Shown here piece by piece: positions 1-8,727 of a DNA stretch of 28,411 nucleotides. The position numbers and the translations under genes are program-made. Source of the DNA: Anthracocystis setariae (lineage: Eukaryota; Basidiomycota; Ustilaginomycetes; Ustilaginales; Ustilaginaceae). Numbering within the stretch: the first letter of the stretch is position 1; each line of letters starts with the position of its first letter. The notes below the pieces were generated by a model, which searched no databases, was not told the origin of the DNA, and worked only from the letters and a program-made list of their open reading frames with translations. The stretch covers positions 1-28,411 of the forward strand of contig CAKMXJ010000038.1 in the NCBI GenBank assembly GCA_928724745.1, written 5' to 3'.

Positions 1-6
1 CCCTAG
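1..6. repeat. telomere-repeat junction at window edge
   Basis: The window opens with CCCTAG, which is followed at once by a sequence that in copy B lies inside the zinc-finger/OTU gene (10713 onward). It reads as the last telomere unit of a tract healed onto a truncated module, like the longer tracts at 1596, 2067, 3937 and 7950. With only one unit visible this is weak alone, but it matches the pattern of the other junctions. Confidence 0.5.
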
Positions 7-856
7 CCGTCCACCGGCATGTCCTCCACTTCCTCCAACCGCAACTCTGGCTGCTGTTGCTGTTGCTCCAGCTGCTCTGGCACAGGTGCTGGCAGCTGCG
101 GCAGTGTCTCCCCTCTGCCTCTTCATCTGACGGGTCCTCCAATTCCTCCACCTGCTGCTCCAGAGACGGAATGGGGAAAGGATCCGGCACTTCACCAGAG
201 GACGCGTCAGGCTGGAAACTATTTTCCATTTCTTCAGCCTCTGGCTCCAGTGCCGGCACTAGCTCAGTCTCTCCGTCTGCCTCCTCTCCCACCTCTGCTG
301 CCGCTTCCACCTCAGCCTCTGCCTCTGCCTCTGCAAAGACCACATCCAAGTTGTCCTCCACAAGCATCAGGGGAAAATCCTCTGAGCTCTCCACGCTAAC
401 CTCTGAATTTGAATCAGAATTCAATTCAATTGAATCCTCCTCTGCTAGAATTGCTGGATCCAACACGGCAAGGAAAGGGTCGGCAGGTTGCTCTTCTGCC
501 GCAGGCGCAGTTGCAAGCTCTGGACTCACTGCATCTTGAGTTACCGCATCTTGAGAGACTGCTGCTGCTGTTGTTGTTGTTGTCGTTGCTGCTGGTGCTG
601 ATGCTGCCGGTGCTGATGCAGGCGTAGGTTGAGCCTGACTTGATTGAGTTGCTGCACCTTGACATTTGCGGATGCCTTGATGCTTGAGGAGTGCTGCTGC
701 ATTCATCACAACTTGTCCGCAAGTACATGCTACAAGTCCAGCAGCTGCCGCTGCCTCTGGACTGACAGGCACACCACTGTGAGTCTTGCGCAAGTGGTTG
801 GTGATGTTGCTTGCGGCATAGGCATAGTTGCATACGGGGCAGGTGATCTGCGACAT
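7..856 (-). pseudogene. copy C: 3'-truncated zinc-finger/OTU gene (N-terminal part only)
   Basis: This is nearly identical to the first ~284 codons of copy B (11563 down to about 10713). The start codon is at 856-854, followed by the same Cys-Pro-Val-Cys zinc finger and acidic linker. The gene stops abruptly at the left telomere-like junction, so the conserved middle region and OTU domain are missing. Near position 113 a run of C is one base shorter than in copy B (four against five), which breaks the frame shortly before the junction. Two in-frame differences in the Gln/Thr/Ala-rich linker (around 575-600 and 640) separate it from copy B. It looks like a recent duplicate eroded from its telomeric side. 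A product, if any, would be a zinc-finger plus acidic-tail fragment. Confidence 0.8.
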
Positions 857-899
857 GTTGATTGAGTATGATGAGCGGTTGTCAAAAAAGGAATGCAAC

Positions 900-1545
900 G
901 GTGTTGCAAATATCAAAGCTTTTGTAGTGGACCGTCTTGCTGTTGAAGCTGACCGTCTTCCAGTTCTAGTAGACCGCCTTGCAATTGTAGTGGACCGTCT
1001 CCAAATTGTAGTGTTGTAGTTGACCGTCTTCCAATTGTAGCAGACCGTCTTGGATTTGTAGTGGACCGTCTTGGATTTGTAGCAGACCGTCTTGGACTTG
1101 TAGTTGACCGTCTTGGATTTGTAGCAGACCGTCTTGGATTTGTAGTGGACCGTCTTGGATTTGTAGTGGACCGTCTTGGATTTGTAGCAGACCGTCTTGG
1201 ATTTGTAGTGGACCGTCTTCCATTTGTAGCAGACCGTCTTGGATTTGTAGTGGACCGTCTTCCATTTGTAGTAGACCGTCTTGGAGTTGTAGTAGACCGT
1301 CTTCCATTTGTAGTAGACCGTCTTGGAAATTGTAGTAGACCGTCTTGGAAATTGTAGTAGACCGTCTTGGACTTGTAGTGGACCGTCTTGGATTTGTAGT
1401 AGACCGTCTTCCCTGCTCAGCACGCTCAAAAAAAGTTGAATTTGTATTGGACCGTCTTCCAATTTGTATTGGACCGTCTTGCCAGATGAATACAGACGCT
1501 GCCTCACAATTCAATTGGACCGTGTTCCAATTTTCAAATGGACCG
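900..1545. repeat. 21-bp GACCGTCTT minisatellite upstream of copy C
   Basis: About 25-30 tandem units of roughly 21 bp are present, each with the core GACCGTCTT followed by variants such as GGATTTGTAGT or CCATTTGTAGC. The unit length is a multiple of three, so both strands stay open for long stretches and make artificial 7-residue-repeat ORFs (VVDRLGF on +, QDGLLQI on -). These are not credible genes. The array lies directly 5' of the copy C start. Shorter versions lie in the same place upstream of copy B (11630-12080) and, more diverged, upstream of copy D. Confidence 0.9.
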
Positions 1546-1580
1546 TCTTCCAGAGGGCCAGACGCGAGCTGCCCACCTGG

Positions 1581-1613
1581 GGATAAGCATTAGAACCCTA
1601 ACCCTAACTAACC
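1581..1613. repeat. module right end (type I) plus interstitial telomere tract
   Basis: The type I end GGATAAGCATTAGAA (1581-1595) is followed by CCCTAACCCTAACTAACC (1596-1613). The same end precedes telomere units at 2052, 3376 and 3922, and a decayed form is at 12109. Confidence 0.85.
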
Positions 1614-1914
1614 GAATTTCGGACGCCTTCGGACGTGTTAGAACACGTGTTGTGACACATGCTGACTAAGCGGAAAAAGCAGGAATTTCCTGACGCCTCC
1701 GGCTGTGTTAGATGACGTGTTGTGACACGCTCTGAACAAGCAGAAAAAGCAGGAATTTAGGACGCTTCCGGACGTGTTAGAGCACGTGTTGTGACACGCT
1801 CTGAACAAGCAGAAAAAAGCAGGAATTTCCGACGTCTCCGGATCGTGCTAGGAACACGTGTTGTGACACGTTCTGAACAAGCAAAAAAGCAGGAATTTCG
1901 GACGCGCCCGGTCT
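1614..1914. repeat. ~70-bp tandem repeat with AACACGTGTT palindromes
   Basis: Four units start at 1614, 1683, 1753 and 1823, with a partial fifth at 1893. Each opens with GAATTT and GACG-CCGG-type sequence and carries the palindrome AACACGTGTT or a variant with CACGTG at its centre. Each ends in an A-rich AAGCAG stretch. The same family recurs at 3566-3764. No coding potential is seen. Confidence 0.85.
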
Positions 1915-2066
1915 AATTTGTATTGGACCGTCTTAATTTGTATTGGACCGTCTTAATTTGTATTGGACCGTCTTCCAATTTGAATACAAAACGCGCCTCA
2001 GATTTCAATTCCAATTTTCAAATGGACTGTCTTCCAGAGCTGCCTAGCTCCGGATAAGCATTAGAA
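1915..2066. repeat. 20-bp GGACCGTCTT repeats and type I module end
   Basis: Three copies of the unit AATTTGTATTGGACCGTCTT lie at 1915-1974. Conserved type I sequence then runs to the end GGATAAGCATTAGAA at 2052-2066. The block is the right-hand part of the same module type that carries the copy B and C genes, here cut back so far that no gene remains. Confidence 0.8.
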
Positions 2067-2077
2067 CCCTAACCCTA
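2067..2077. repeat. interstitial telomere tract
   Basis: CCCTAACCCTA directly abuts the type I end on its left and a truncated GGTTGA-repeat module on its right. Confidence 0.85.
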
Positions 2078-2515
2078 TGCTGCTGAGGTTGACATCAAGC
2101 TTGAAGGTGATGAGGGCTGGTGTGCATCCTGGTGAGGTTGGCAATCAGTATCAGACAGGCAAGGTTGAGGCCAATGTGGACCCTACTAAGGTTGAGGTAG
2201 ACCATACCAAGATTGACATCCAGGTTGAGGGTGGACTTGCCAAGCCTGACCATGTTGAGCTCAAACCTCCAGAGGTTGATCATGCTAGGCTTGCACCTCC
2301 TGAGGTTGACCATACTGAGGTTGAGGTAGAGGTTGAGGCTTGGGCTGGCTAGGTTGCAGACATTGAGGTTGAGGTTGAGGCTAGTGAGGTTGCAGAGGTT
2401 GAGGTTGAGGTTGAGGCTGGCTAGGTTGTGGAGGTGGAGGTCCGGGTTGCTGAGGTTGCAGGCTAGGTTGGCTAGGTTAAGGAGGTTGTCAACCTCAACA
2501 ACATTGAATGATGAC
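2078..2515. repeat. GGTTGA-rich low-complexity repeat (left-truncated type II module)
   Basis: The block is dominated by GAGGTTGAGGTT and GGCTGGCTAGGTTG variants. On the + strand one frame reads Val-Glu-rich with Asp, His and Pro, resembling an acidic linker, but it is interrupted only by TAG codons in the context GGC TAG GTT. On the - strand it reads as Leu-Asn repeats. A near-identical copy starts at 3948, beginning at a point inside this one (the equivalent of 2249). I see no reliable gene; it may be a decayed acidic linker of a family gene. Confidence 0.7.
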
Positions 2516-2786
2516 ATACAGCCTCAACCATTTAATTTGAGATGATATGGCTATCCATTCCCTTACCTGTGGGCCCCAGTGTATGTGTCCAGCGCATCTG
2601 CAGACAAGTCAATTAGCCGAATCAACTCAAGGTCAAAAACTTTGACGGCTCGGAAAGTTGCAATTTTTGTTAAACTTTAACAAAATTTGTAACTATTCCG
2701 GTAGCTTATAGTCCCATTGAGGTTGCCAGATCATAAGAAGGCCAAGTGGTTTTTCCTTGAGCACCAGAACCTCTAATAACCCTAAA
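2516..2786. repeat. type II module tail ending CCAGAACCTCTAATA plus telomere unit
   Basis: Non-coding sequence matches 4215-4483 almost base for base. It ends with GAGCACCAGAACCTCTAATA (2759-2778), followed by ACCCTAAA. The same 20-bp end precedes a clear telomere tract at 3462 and a degraded one at 4484, which defines a second constant module end. Confidence 0.75.
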
Positions 2787-3369
2787 TTTGGCTGTCCATT
2801 GGGGTGACGTACAATGGAGGGGCCCGCCATTTGGCAGGGAAATGGGCGACGGACTTGACCGTCGCGTGCAGCCGGCGCACCACGGCCTAGGGCTAGGGTT
2901 GGGTCGGGGTCAAAACCCAAGTCACCGTATCTCAGCAACCAGGGATGCGCTCCCTCTGAAACTTCACTGCTAGCATCTCCTAGCATGTGTGAGCAAGTTT
3001 GATTAAGCTAGCGTGGAGATTGGAGGTGGTCCATTTTCCCACTTTCAAAGGGGGGACCCTTGGAGCTTCGACCGAAATCTCCAAAAACGACAAGTCGGCC
3101 ATAGCTCCACAACCACTTTGCGCCCTTCCATGGGAGTTTCAGGGTGTTCATTTGGGCCTATTTGAGCCATAGTTTACTATGGGTGCGTCCCTGAAAAGTG
3201 AAATTTTTGCCAACCCGAGTCGAGTCGGCCCAATATTGACGGAGCCGTACAGCAACATTTTATTATGCAACTTGCGTAGGGTTAAGTAATCAAATATACC
3301 TATTTTGGGTAGATGAACAACTTTTATTAAGCAACCCTACCCTGTTTGTAAAAGCACACCCCCTTGTAA
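2787..3369. repeat. type III module tail, non-coding
   Basis: From about 2893 to 3355 this matches 4847-5305 at high identity; the first ~105 bases differ from the other copy. It ends in CCCTTGTAA, as at 5317-5325 and 7941-7949. It contains no plausible gene; short ORFs here are chance. Confidence 0.7.
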
Positions 3370-3398
3370 CCCTAGGATAAGCATTAGAACCCTAACCC
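3370..3398. repeat. 15-bp type I stub between telomere units
   Basis: The sequence is CCCTA, then GGATAAGCATTAGAA, then CCCTAACCC. The middle is exactly the last 15 bases of the type I module end, with telomere sequence on both sides. It looks like the most extreme case of left truncation in the mosaic. Confidence 0.75.
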
Positions 3399-3485
3399 AT
3401 TGACGTTGCCAGATCATAAGAAGGCCAAGTGGTTTTTCCTTGAGCACCAGAACCTCTAATACCCCTAACCCTAACCTAACCCTAA
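3399..3485. repeat. 63-bp type II fragment plus telomere tract
   Basis: The fragment 3399-3461 repeats the last part of the type II tail (compare 2716-2778), including the full 20-bp constant end. It is followed by the longest telomere tract in the window, CCCCTAACCCTAACCTAACCCTAA (3462-3485), which contains one 5-base unit. Confidence 0.85.
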
Positions 3486-3936
3486 AAAAGCGGCCATAAA
3501 TAAATTAAGAATAAATCAGACAATCAAATAGCCAAAAATTCCGGCCCTGAAATAAAATTTTAATGGTGAATGTTAGATCACATGATGTGACACGTTCTGA
3601 ACAAGCAAAAAAAGCAGGAATTTCGGACGCTCCGGACATGTTAGAACACGTGTTGTGACACAAGCAAAAAAGCAGGAATTTCGGACGCTCCGGACGTGTT
3701 AGAACACGTGTTGTGACACGTGCTGAACAAGCAAAAAAGCAGGAATTTCGGACGCTTCCGGTCTAATTTGTATTGGACCGTCTTAATTTGTATTGGACCG
3801 TCTTAATTTGTATTGGACCGTCTTAATTTGTATTGGACCGTCTTCCAATTTGAATACAAAACGCGCCTCAGATTTCAATTCCAATTTTCAAATGGACCGT
3901 CTTCCAGAGCTGCCTAGCTGGGGATAAGCATTAGAA
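3486..3936. repeat. type I module remnant: AT-rich start, 70-bp repeats, GGACCGTCTT units
   Basis: About 80 bases of AT-rich sequence precede three units of the AACACGTGTT-bearing repeat (from 3566). Four copies of the 20-bp GGACCGTCTT unit follow (3765-3844). The block closes with the type I end at 3922-3936. It parallels 1614-2066 but extends further left, as expected if the two copies were truncated independently. Confidence 0.8.
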
Positions 3937-3947
3937 CCCTAACCCTA
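3937..3947. repeat. interstitial telomere tract
   Basis: CCCTAACCCTA lies between a type I end and a truncated type II module that starts GCCTGACCATG. Confidence 0.85.
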
Positions 3948-4483
3948 GCCTGACCATGTTGAGCTCAAACCTCCAGAGGTTGATCATGCTAGGCTTGCAC
4001 CTCCTGAGGTTGACCATACTGAGGTTGAGGTAGAGGTTGAGGCTTGGGCTGGCTAGGTTGCAGACATTGAGGTTGAGGTTGAGGCTAGTGAGGTTGCAGA
4101 GGTTGAGGTTGAGGTTGAGGCTGGCTAGGTTGTGGAGGTGGAGGTCCGGGTTGCTGAGGTTGCAGGCTAGGTTGGCTAGGTTAAGGAGGTTGTCAACCTC
4201 AACAACATTGAATGATGACATACAGCCTCAACCATTTAATTTGAGATGATATGGCTATCCATTCCCTTACCTGTGGGCCCCAGTGTATGTGTCCAGCGCA
4301 TCTGCAGACAAGTCAATTAGCCGAATCAACTCAAGGTCAAAAAACTTTGACGGCTCGGAAAGTTGCAATTTTTGTTAAACTTTAACAAAATTTGTAACTA
4401 TTCCGGTAGCTTATAGTCCCATTGAGGTTGCCAGATCATAAGAAGGCCAAGTGGTTTTTCCTTGAGCACCAGAACCTCTAATA
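3948..4483. repeat. second copy of type II module
   Basis: This is near-identical to 2249-2778, covering the GGTTGA repeat and tail. It starts about 170 bases further in and ends in the same 20-bp constant end (4464-4483). The following bases ACCATACC look like a decayed telomere unit. Confidence 0.8.
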
Positions 4484-5325
4484 ACCATACCGTGTGAGAG
4501 TGTGCAACATAGCTTGAGCAGCCACCGTGTGGTATCGGTAAGACTCGGAGTCACTGTAGCTGCCACACCAGAGACCGCCAGAGCCTGAGACTTTGGCTCC
4601 AGTGTCTCCTATAGTGCGTCACCAACTTCCATTAAGGTAGCGTAGAGATCCAATGACTTCAACTTTCACGTATCGGACTCGTGTCGGTATCGGTGAGACA
4701 CGTAAGTGATCATACCACCGCACACACTCCACCAACTGCTCTGAAACTCTGATGCTGTCCTCTCCTAGCATATAGAAGGAAGTCTTATTAGTGTAGCGTA
4801 GAGATGGGAGGAGGTCCACCTCCAACGCCCCTGACATGGTCACGTAGGGTCAGGGTTGGGTTGGGGTCAAAACCCGAGTCACCGTATCTCAGCAACCAGG
4901 GATGCGCTCCTCTGAAACTTCACTGCTAGCATCTCCTAGCATGTGTGAGCAAGTTTGATTAAGCTAGCGTGGAGATTGGAGGTGGTCCATTTTCCCACTT
5001 TCAAAGGGGGGGGACCCTTGGAGCTTCGACCAAAATCTCCAAAACGACAAGTCGGCCATAGCTCCACAACCACTTTGCGCCCTTCCATGGGAGTTTCAGG
5101 GTGTTCATTTGGGCCTATTTGAGCCATAGCTTACTATGGGTGCGTCCCTGAAAAGTGAAATTTTTGCCAACCCGAGTCGAGTTGGCCCAATATTGACGGA
5201 GCCGTACAGCAACATTTTATTATGCAACTTGCGTAGGGTTAAGTAATCAAATATACCTATTTTGGGTAGATGAACAACTTTTATTAAGCAACCCTACCCT
5301 GTTTGTAATTCAGACCCCCTTGTAA
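4484..5325. repeat. second copy of type III tail, non-coding
   Basis: The part from about 4847 matches 2893-3355. The ~360 bases before it are unique to this copy. Three diverged internal repeats are visible (around 4575-4655, 4735-4830 and 4905-5000), sharing CTCCTAGCAT and TAGCGTAGAGAT-like motifs. The block ends CCCTTGTAA at 5317-5325, exactly where homology of copy A to copy B begins. No gene is seen. Confidence 0.65.
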
Positions 5326-5327
5326 GG

Positions 5328-7269
5328 GTACCTTATCCCGAGACACCGGAGGATCTAGATGGGTTTAGCTTCACTTGCAACCCCTGGAACCTACTTTCAA
5401 CCTTTGGCAAGTACAGTATTGTTACCTTAACCTCCCATGCACCCCAGATCAGGGATGTCAAGTACTATGAAGGTTGGGTCTACCTAGGTACAGGCCCCTG
5501 TGTACTGAAGATCCACCCTAGGTACAAGGTACCTCTCCTGCAGGAACTGAACTACACCCTCACTCTGCAGGCGTCAAACTACCCTACAACCATGATTGAG
5601 GGTAGTCAGCATGTTACCATGTACGACCTTGTAGATAGGTTGGAGTCGGTTGGCTGTACTTCAGTCCGGGTTCAAAGCTATGGAATGAAGTTCAACCTAG
5701 ATGATGTACCGGTTGAACATCTGGTCAACCTAGGTGAACCCGAGCATCCCCTAGCTGCAACCAACTTCTATGACATTGGAAGGAACTATGCCCAGGTTCA
5801 TGTGGTGTTGGTCAAGGCTCCCAACCTACCTTTTAGGTACTTGTACCACCTATCCCATGCTTACAAGGTTGGGTGATGGTCATGGTTCCCTCAGTATGAC
5901 TACCATGTACCGGGGTGATACCTACAAGATCAAGGTTTACCCCCTCCTTGTACATGCCATGAAGGCCACTTCAGGCAAGTTCAACAACTACAACCCTAGG
6001 TCCATCCATGCTTGCCGCCTCAAGGAAACCAACTTGTTGAACCGTCAAGATAGGTTGGCCAAGTTCCCAGCAGTTAAACTTGGTGGACTCCGGGTTGAAG
6101 TTACTGTCCATGCCAGTACAGTGCAGGAAGCTAGGTTCAAGATCTATGATAGTGGGTTCTTGGAACTCAAGGAGTGGTTGAACCCCACTTTACCCCACAT
6201 GGCCAACTGCCAACTTAGCCTCAAGTTCATCAAACGTAGGGACTACCTCAACAATTTCAACCAACTGCTCACCAAAGCTCAGGAACTTAGGGTCTTCCAG
6301 GGTAGAGCTACCAAGAAACCAGGTAAGGTACGTACCTATATCCTGCAAGACCTGTTCAATGCCCTAGGTTGGAACTCAGGTATACGTACTTCAAGGTGGG
6401 AGAAGGACCTTGGACCCTGGTGGAACTGGACTCCAAGTACAGTTGACATTGATGAAGTGATGGAAACTGTAGTTGACCCCCAGTCCAGGTTCAAGGATCC
6501 CCTCTTGGAGGAGGTTCACCTGCAGGAGATCCTAAGGTGTGTCAAGATCTACAAGAGGGGAAGTAAGTACAGGGCATATGTACATGGGGCAAACGGCAGG
6601 AACCAACCTTTTGGGTCCAGTTCATCCAAGTTGGAGTTGGGTAAACAGGTCTTTGCCAAGTACAAGTACCAATGGACCAAGCATTGTTACCTTGTAGATG
6701 ACCCTTTCCCTACTTCAACCAAGTCAAGGGACCTTGACTCCAGCTTGGAGAAGTACAACATCCTGTTGACCCATGTTCTTGGACCTTTGGAGATCTTCTC
6801 TGAACTTCAAGGAAGTAAGAACTACCGTGTAACTGCCGGGTACATACAAGGAGATGGGAACTGCCAGTTCAGAGCCATTGCCAAGTTGGTTTATGGTACC
6901 CAGAAGTACCATGGTAAGGTGCGTGAAGAGGTGGTCAAGTACCTTGAACACCACCAACCCATGGTAGAAGCTCTCCTTGTGGCCACCAATGGTACTCCCC
7001 ATGCCTTCAACCCACCCTGTACTGTGGCACAGTACCTTGAAGGTATGTACACCCTAGGTACATGGGGAGATGACGCTACCTTGTCAGCTGCTGTCAACTA
7101 CTATGGACTGAAGTTGGTGGTAGTTAATGTGGACTGTACCCACTTTGAAGTGCAGGCAGAGCATGGAACCACAGATAAAGGTCAGTGGCATGCACTTTAC
7201 TACACTGGCAACCACTATGAACTGGTGTACAAGGTACCTTACCAGCCAGTTCCCTCCCCTTCACCCTAG
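5328..7269 (+). CDS. copy A: zinc-finger/OTU family protein, 5'-truncated, intact OTU protease centre, +1 frameshift
   Basis: Two frames together encode one protein homologous to copy B throughout. Frame one (5328-5873, open back to 5274 with no ATG until 5592) carries the first half of the conserved middle region. The second frame (5875-7269) carries the rest and a C-terminal OTU domain. Counting from 5328, GDGNCQFRA puts the catalytic Cys near residue 512 (codon 6862-6864) with Asp three residues earlier. NHYELV puts the catalytic His near residue 629 (7213-7215). OTU proteins are usually deubiquitinating cysteine proteases; the substrate here is unknown. The N-terminal zinc fingers and acidic linker of copy B are absent, and homology starts right at the module junction, so the copy is truncated from the telomeric side. 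The zinc-ribbon cysteines of copy B are not conserved. Codon choice (CTA, GGT, TAC, many CCTAGG motifs) differs strongly from copy B, so the two are old paralogues. Whether it is expressed is unknown. Confidence 0.75.
5865..5880 (+). other. putative programmed +1 frameshift site, copy A
   Basis: The upstream frame reads AAG GTT GGG TGA. Skipping the T at 5874 gives K V G then GAT GGT CAT GGT, which restores homology to copy B. A stop codon in the A site after a GGG codon that can re-pair one base on (GGT) resembles known +1 sites, such as the antizyme type with UGA. TGATG also occurs here, but the ATG at 5876 is in a third frame, so stop-start reinitiation would not produce the downstream protein. 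Confidence 0.6.
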
Positions 7270-7949
7270 TTCAACTGTACACAGACCCTGCTTGTAGATA
7301 CCTTGGCCCCAGTTGTAGATAGTTTCCAGGACCTCATCTGAGGTTTTTCATCCCCACTACATCCAGTAGATGGGGGTTTTCCTCACAATGAAGTACCTTT
7401 GTCCATGTTAAACGTACCTGACCAAGCTTGACATGTAGTTGATGTGGGGTGTGGGTACCTTTGACCTTGGGTCTACTGACGTCAACATCATACCATAACC
7501 ATGGTTGTACCAGGGTTGAAGCACCTTGAGCATACTTTACCACACTTTATGGTACTTCCGGCAGTCAATGGCACTTCACCCTAGGTTCAACCTAGGTTGG
7601 CCCTAGGTTCACCCCAAGTACATACCCCAGGTCAACCCCCCACTGAGACCAACTTTGAACCGCCATATCCCGCAACCACGCACTTTCAAGGCTAGCCACG
7701 CTCCATACATACTCCCTACACACCCCCTCTACATGTTTACTTAAGACAGCAAGCCATTTGGAGGTGATCAAAAACTTTTTTTTTCTTCCCCGGGTGATCA
7801 GCCCACCACACCTTCAACGCTAAATATCTCGGTAATGGCATTACTTGTTAACGCCAGACTTGGCACACACCCTCCGTTTGGGTCCCTCTACAAGTTCTAT
7901 TAGTACAGATTTCACGGTGTGAAGCACCTCCGTGGGAGAGCCCTTGTAA
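7270..7949. other. copy A 3' flank, gene-free, ending CCCTTGTAA
   Basis: I see no gene in this stretch. It has several CCTAGGTT motifs (7580-7620) and ends with the type III end CCCTTGTAA (7941-7949) joined to telomere units. Confidence 0.6.
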
Positions 7950-7960
7950 CCCTAACCCTA
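7950..7960. repeat. interstitial telomere tract
   Basis: CCCTAACCCTA lies between the copy A module and the left end of the copy B module. Confidence 0.85.
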
Positions 7961-7961
7961 T

Positions 7962-8057
7962 GGCGGCCAGGCCTGTGACACACCTGAAGAGGTCAAGCAG
8001 GCCTACCGTCAACAGTGCCTGGATGCCTGGCAGCTGTTCCAGCCACTGCCTCAGTAG
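7962..8057 (+). pseudogene. C-terminal remnant of an unidentified + strand gene
   Basis: Directly right of the telomere tract one frame stays open for about 31 codons to a TAG at 8055-8057. It has a natural protein-like composition: Asp-Thr-Pro-Glu-Glu-Val-Lys-Gln-Ala-Tyr, then Cys-Leu-Asp-Ala-Trp-Gln-Leu-Phe, ending Pro-Leu-Pro-Gln. Its 5' part would have lain to the left and is lost at the telomere junction. It converges on copy B. A telomere-linked helicase tail is one possibility, but nothing in the remnant shows this. Confidence 0.35.
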
Positions 8058-8060
8058 TTA

Positions 8061-8174
8061 GTTCATTCCGTGTCTCAGTGTTCATTCCGTGTCTCAGTGT
8101 TCATTCCGTGTCTCAGTGTTCATTCCGTGTCTCGGTGTTCATTCTGTGCCTCAGTGTTCATCCTGTGTCTCAAC
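8061..8174. repeat. 19-bp tandem repeat, six units
   Basis: The unit GTTCATTCCGTGTCTCAGT is repeated at 8061, 8080, 8099, 8118, 8137 and 8156, with substitutions building up in the last three. It lies just after the stop codon of the + strand remnant. Confidence 0.95.
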
Positions 8175-8247
8175 TTGATCTCTTACTTAATCCTGTGTTT
8201 CCAATTTGATCTCAGAGTCTAGTGTCCTGTGTTTTCCAAAGTGGAGT

Positions 8248-8310
8248 GGCACATGTTCGAAGTCTGGTGGCACGTGTTCAAAGTCTGGTGGCACGTGTTC
8301 AAAGCCTGGT
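8248..8310. repeat. 21-bp tandem repeat, three units
   Basis: The unit GGCACGTGTTCAAAGTCTGGT occurs three times (8248, 8269, 8290) with few differences. Confidence 0.9.
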
Positions 8311-8379
8311 GATGTGTCTCTGACAAGCAAAAAACAAGGAATGCATCAACATTTAGTGAGAGTGCACATCCGCCCAGGT

Positions 8380-8560
8380 CAAATTGCTGACTGTTATAGC
8401 TCGGTGTGGTGGAGGATTAACATTGCGTACAATGCGGCAACACCAGAAATTCAAACCCCCCTTGGGATTCGAACCTGGTGCCCAGCCCGTCAAGGCCAGC
8501 CCCTTTTCCATAAATGGTTCTCAATGACTCCGAGGAGATCAACCACTGAGCTAATAGCAC
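8380..8560 (-). mobile_element. tRNA-like (SINE-type) RNA polymerase III unit
   Basis: On the - strand TAGCTCAGTGG (8553-8543) is a full match to the Pol III A box and GGTTCGAATCC (8475-8465) to the B box, about 78 bases apart. The first bases GTGCTATTAGCTC also look like a tRNA 5' end. However, the D stem, T stem and acceptor stem do not pair, so it is not a functional tRNA. A tRNA-derived SINE head or tRNA relic is more likely. The 3' limit is not defined; no A-tail or target duplication was identified. Confidence 0.5.
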
Positions 8561-8727
8561 TCTTGTTGCCGGTCTGGTCTCCTTTACCGTACATCAACCA
8601 ATTTCTCTCACTATTGCTCACCGCTAATCCATTCAGCTCACCACACATACTTAAATCCTTCACCGCATTCAAGAAAAGGAATCCAAAATCACATCCCAAA
8701 ATCACAGCACAAATTGGGAACACAAAA

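Noticed and set aside
966..1514. Long open frames on both strands over the minisatellite
   Set aside because: The unit length is a multiple of three, so openness is automatic; the predicted proteins are pure 7-residue repeats with no start context or homologue.
5770..5874. Start of the copy A second frame at the ATG at 5770
   Set aside because: This stretch is out of frame with the conserved sequence; homology to copy B there lies in the other frame, so the real junction is at 5874.
8465..8560. Functional tRNA gene
   Set aside because: A and B boxes are present but D, T and acceptor stems do not pair.
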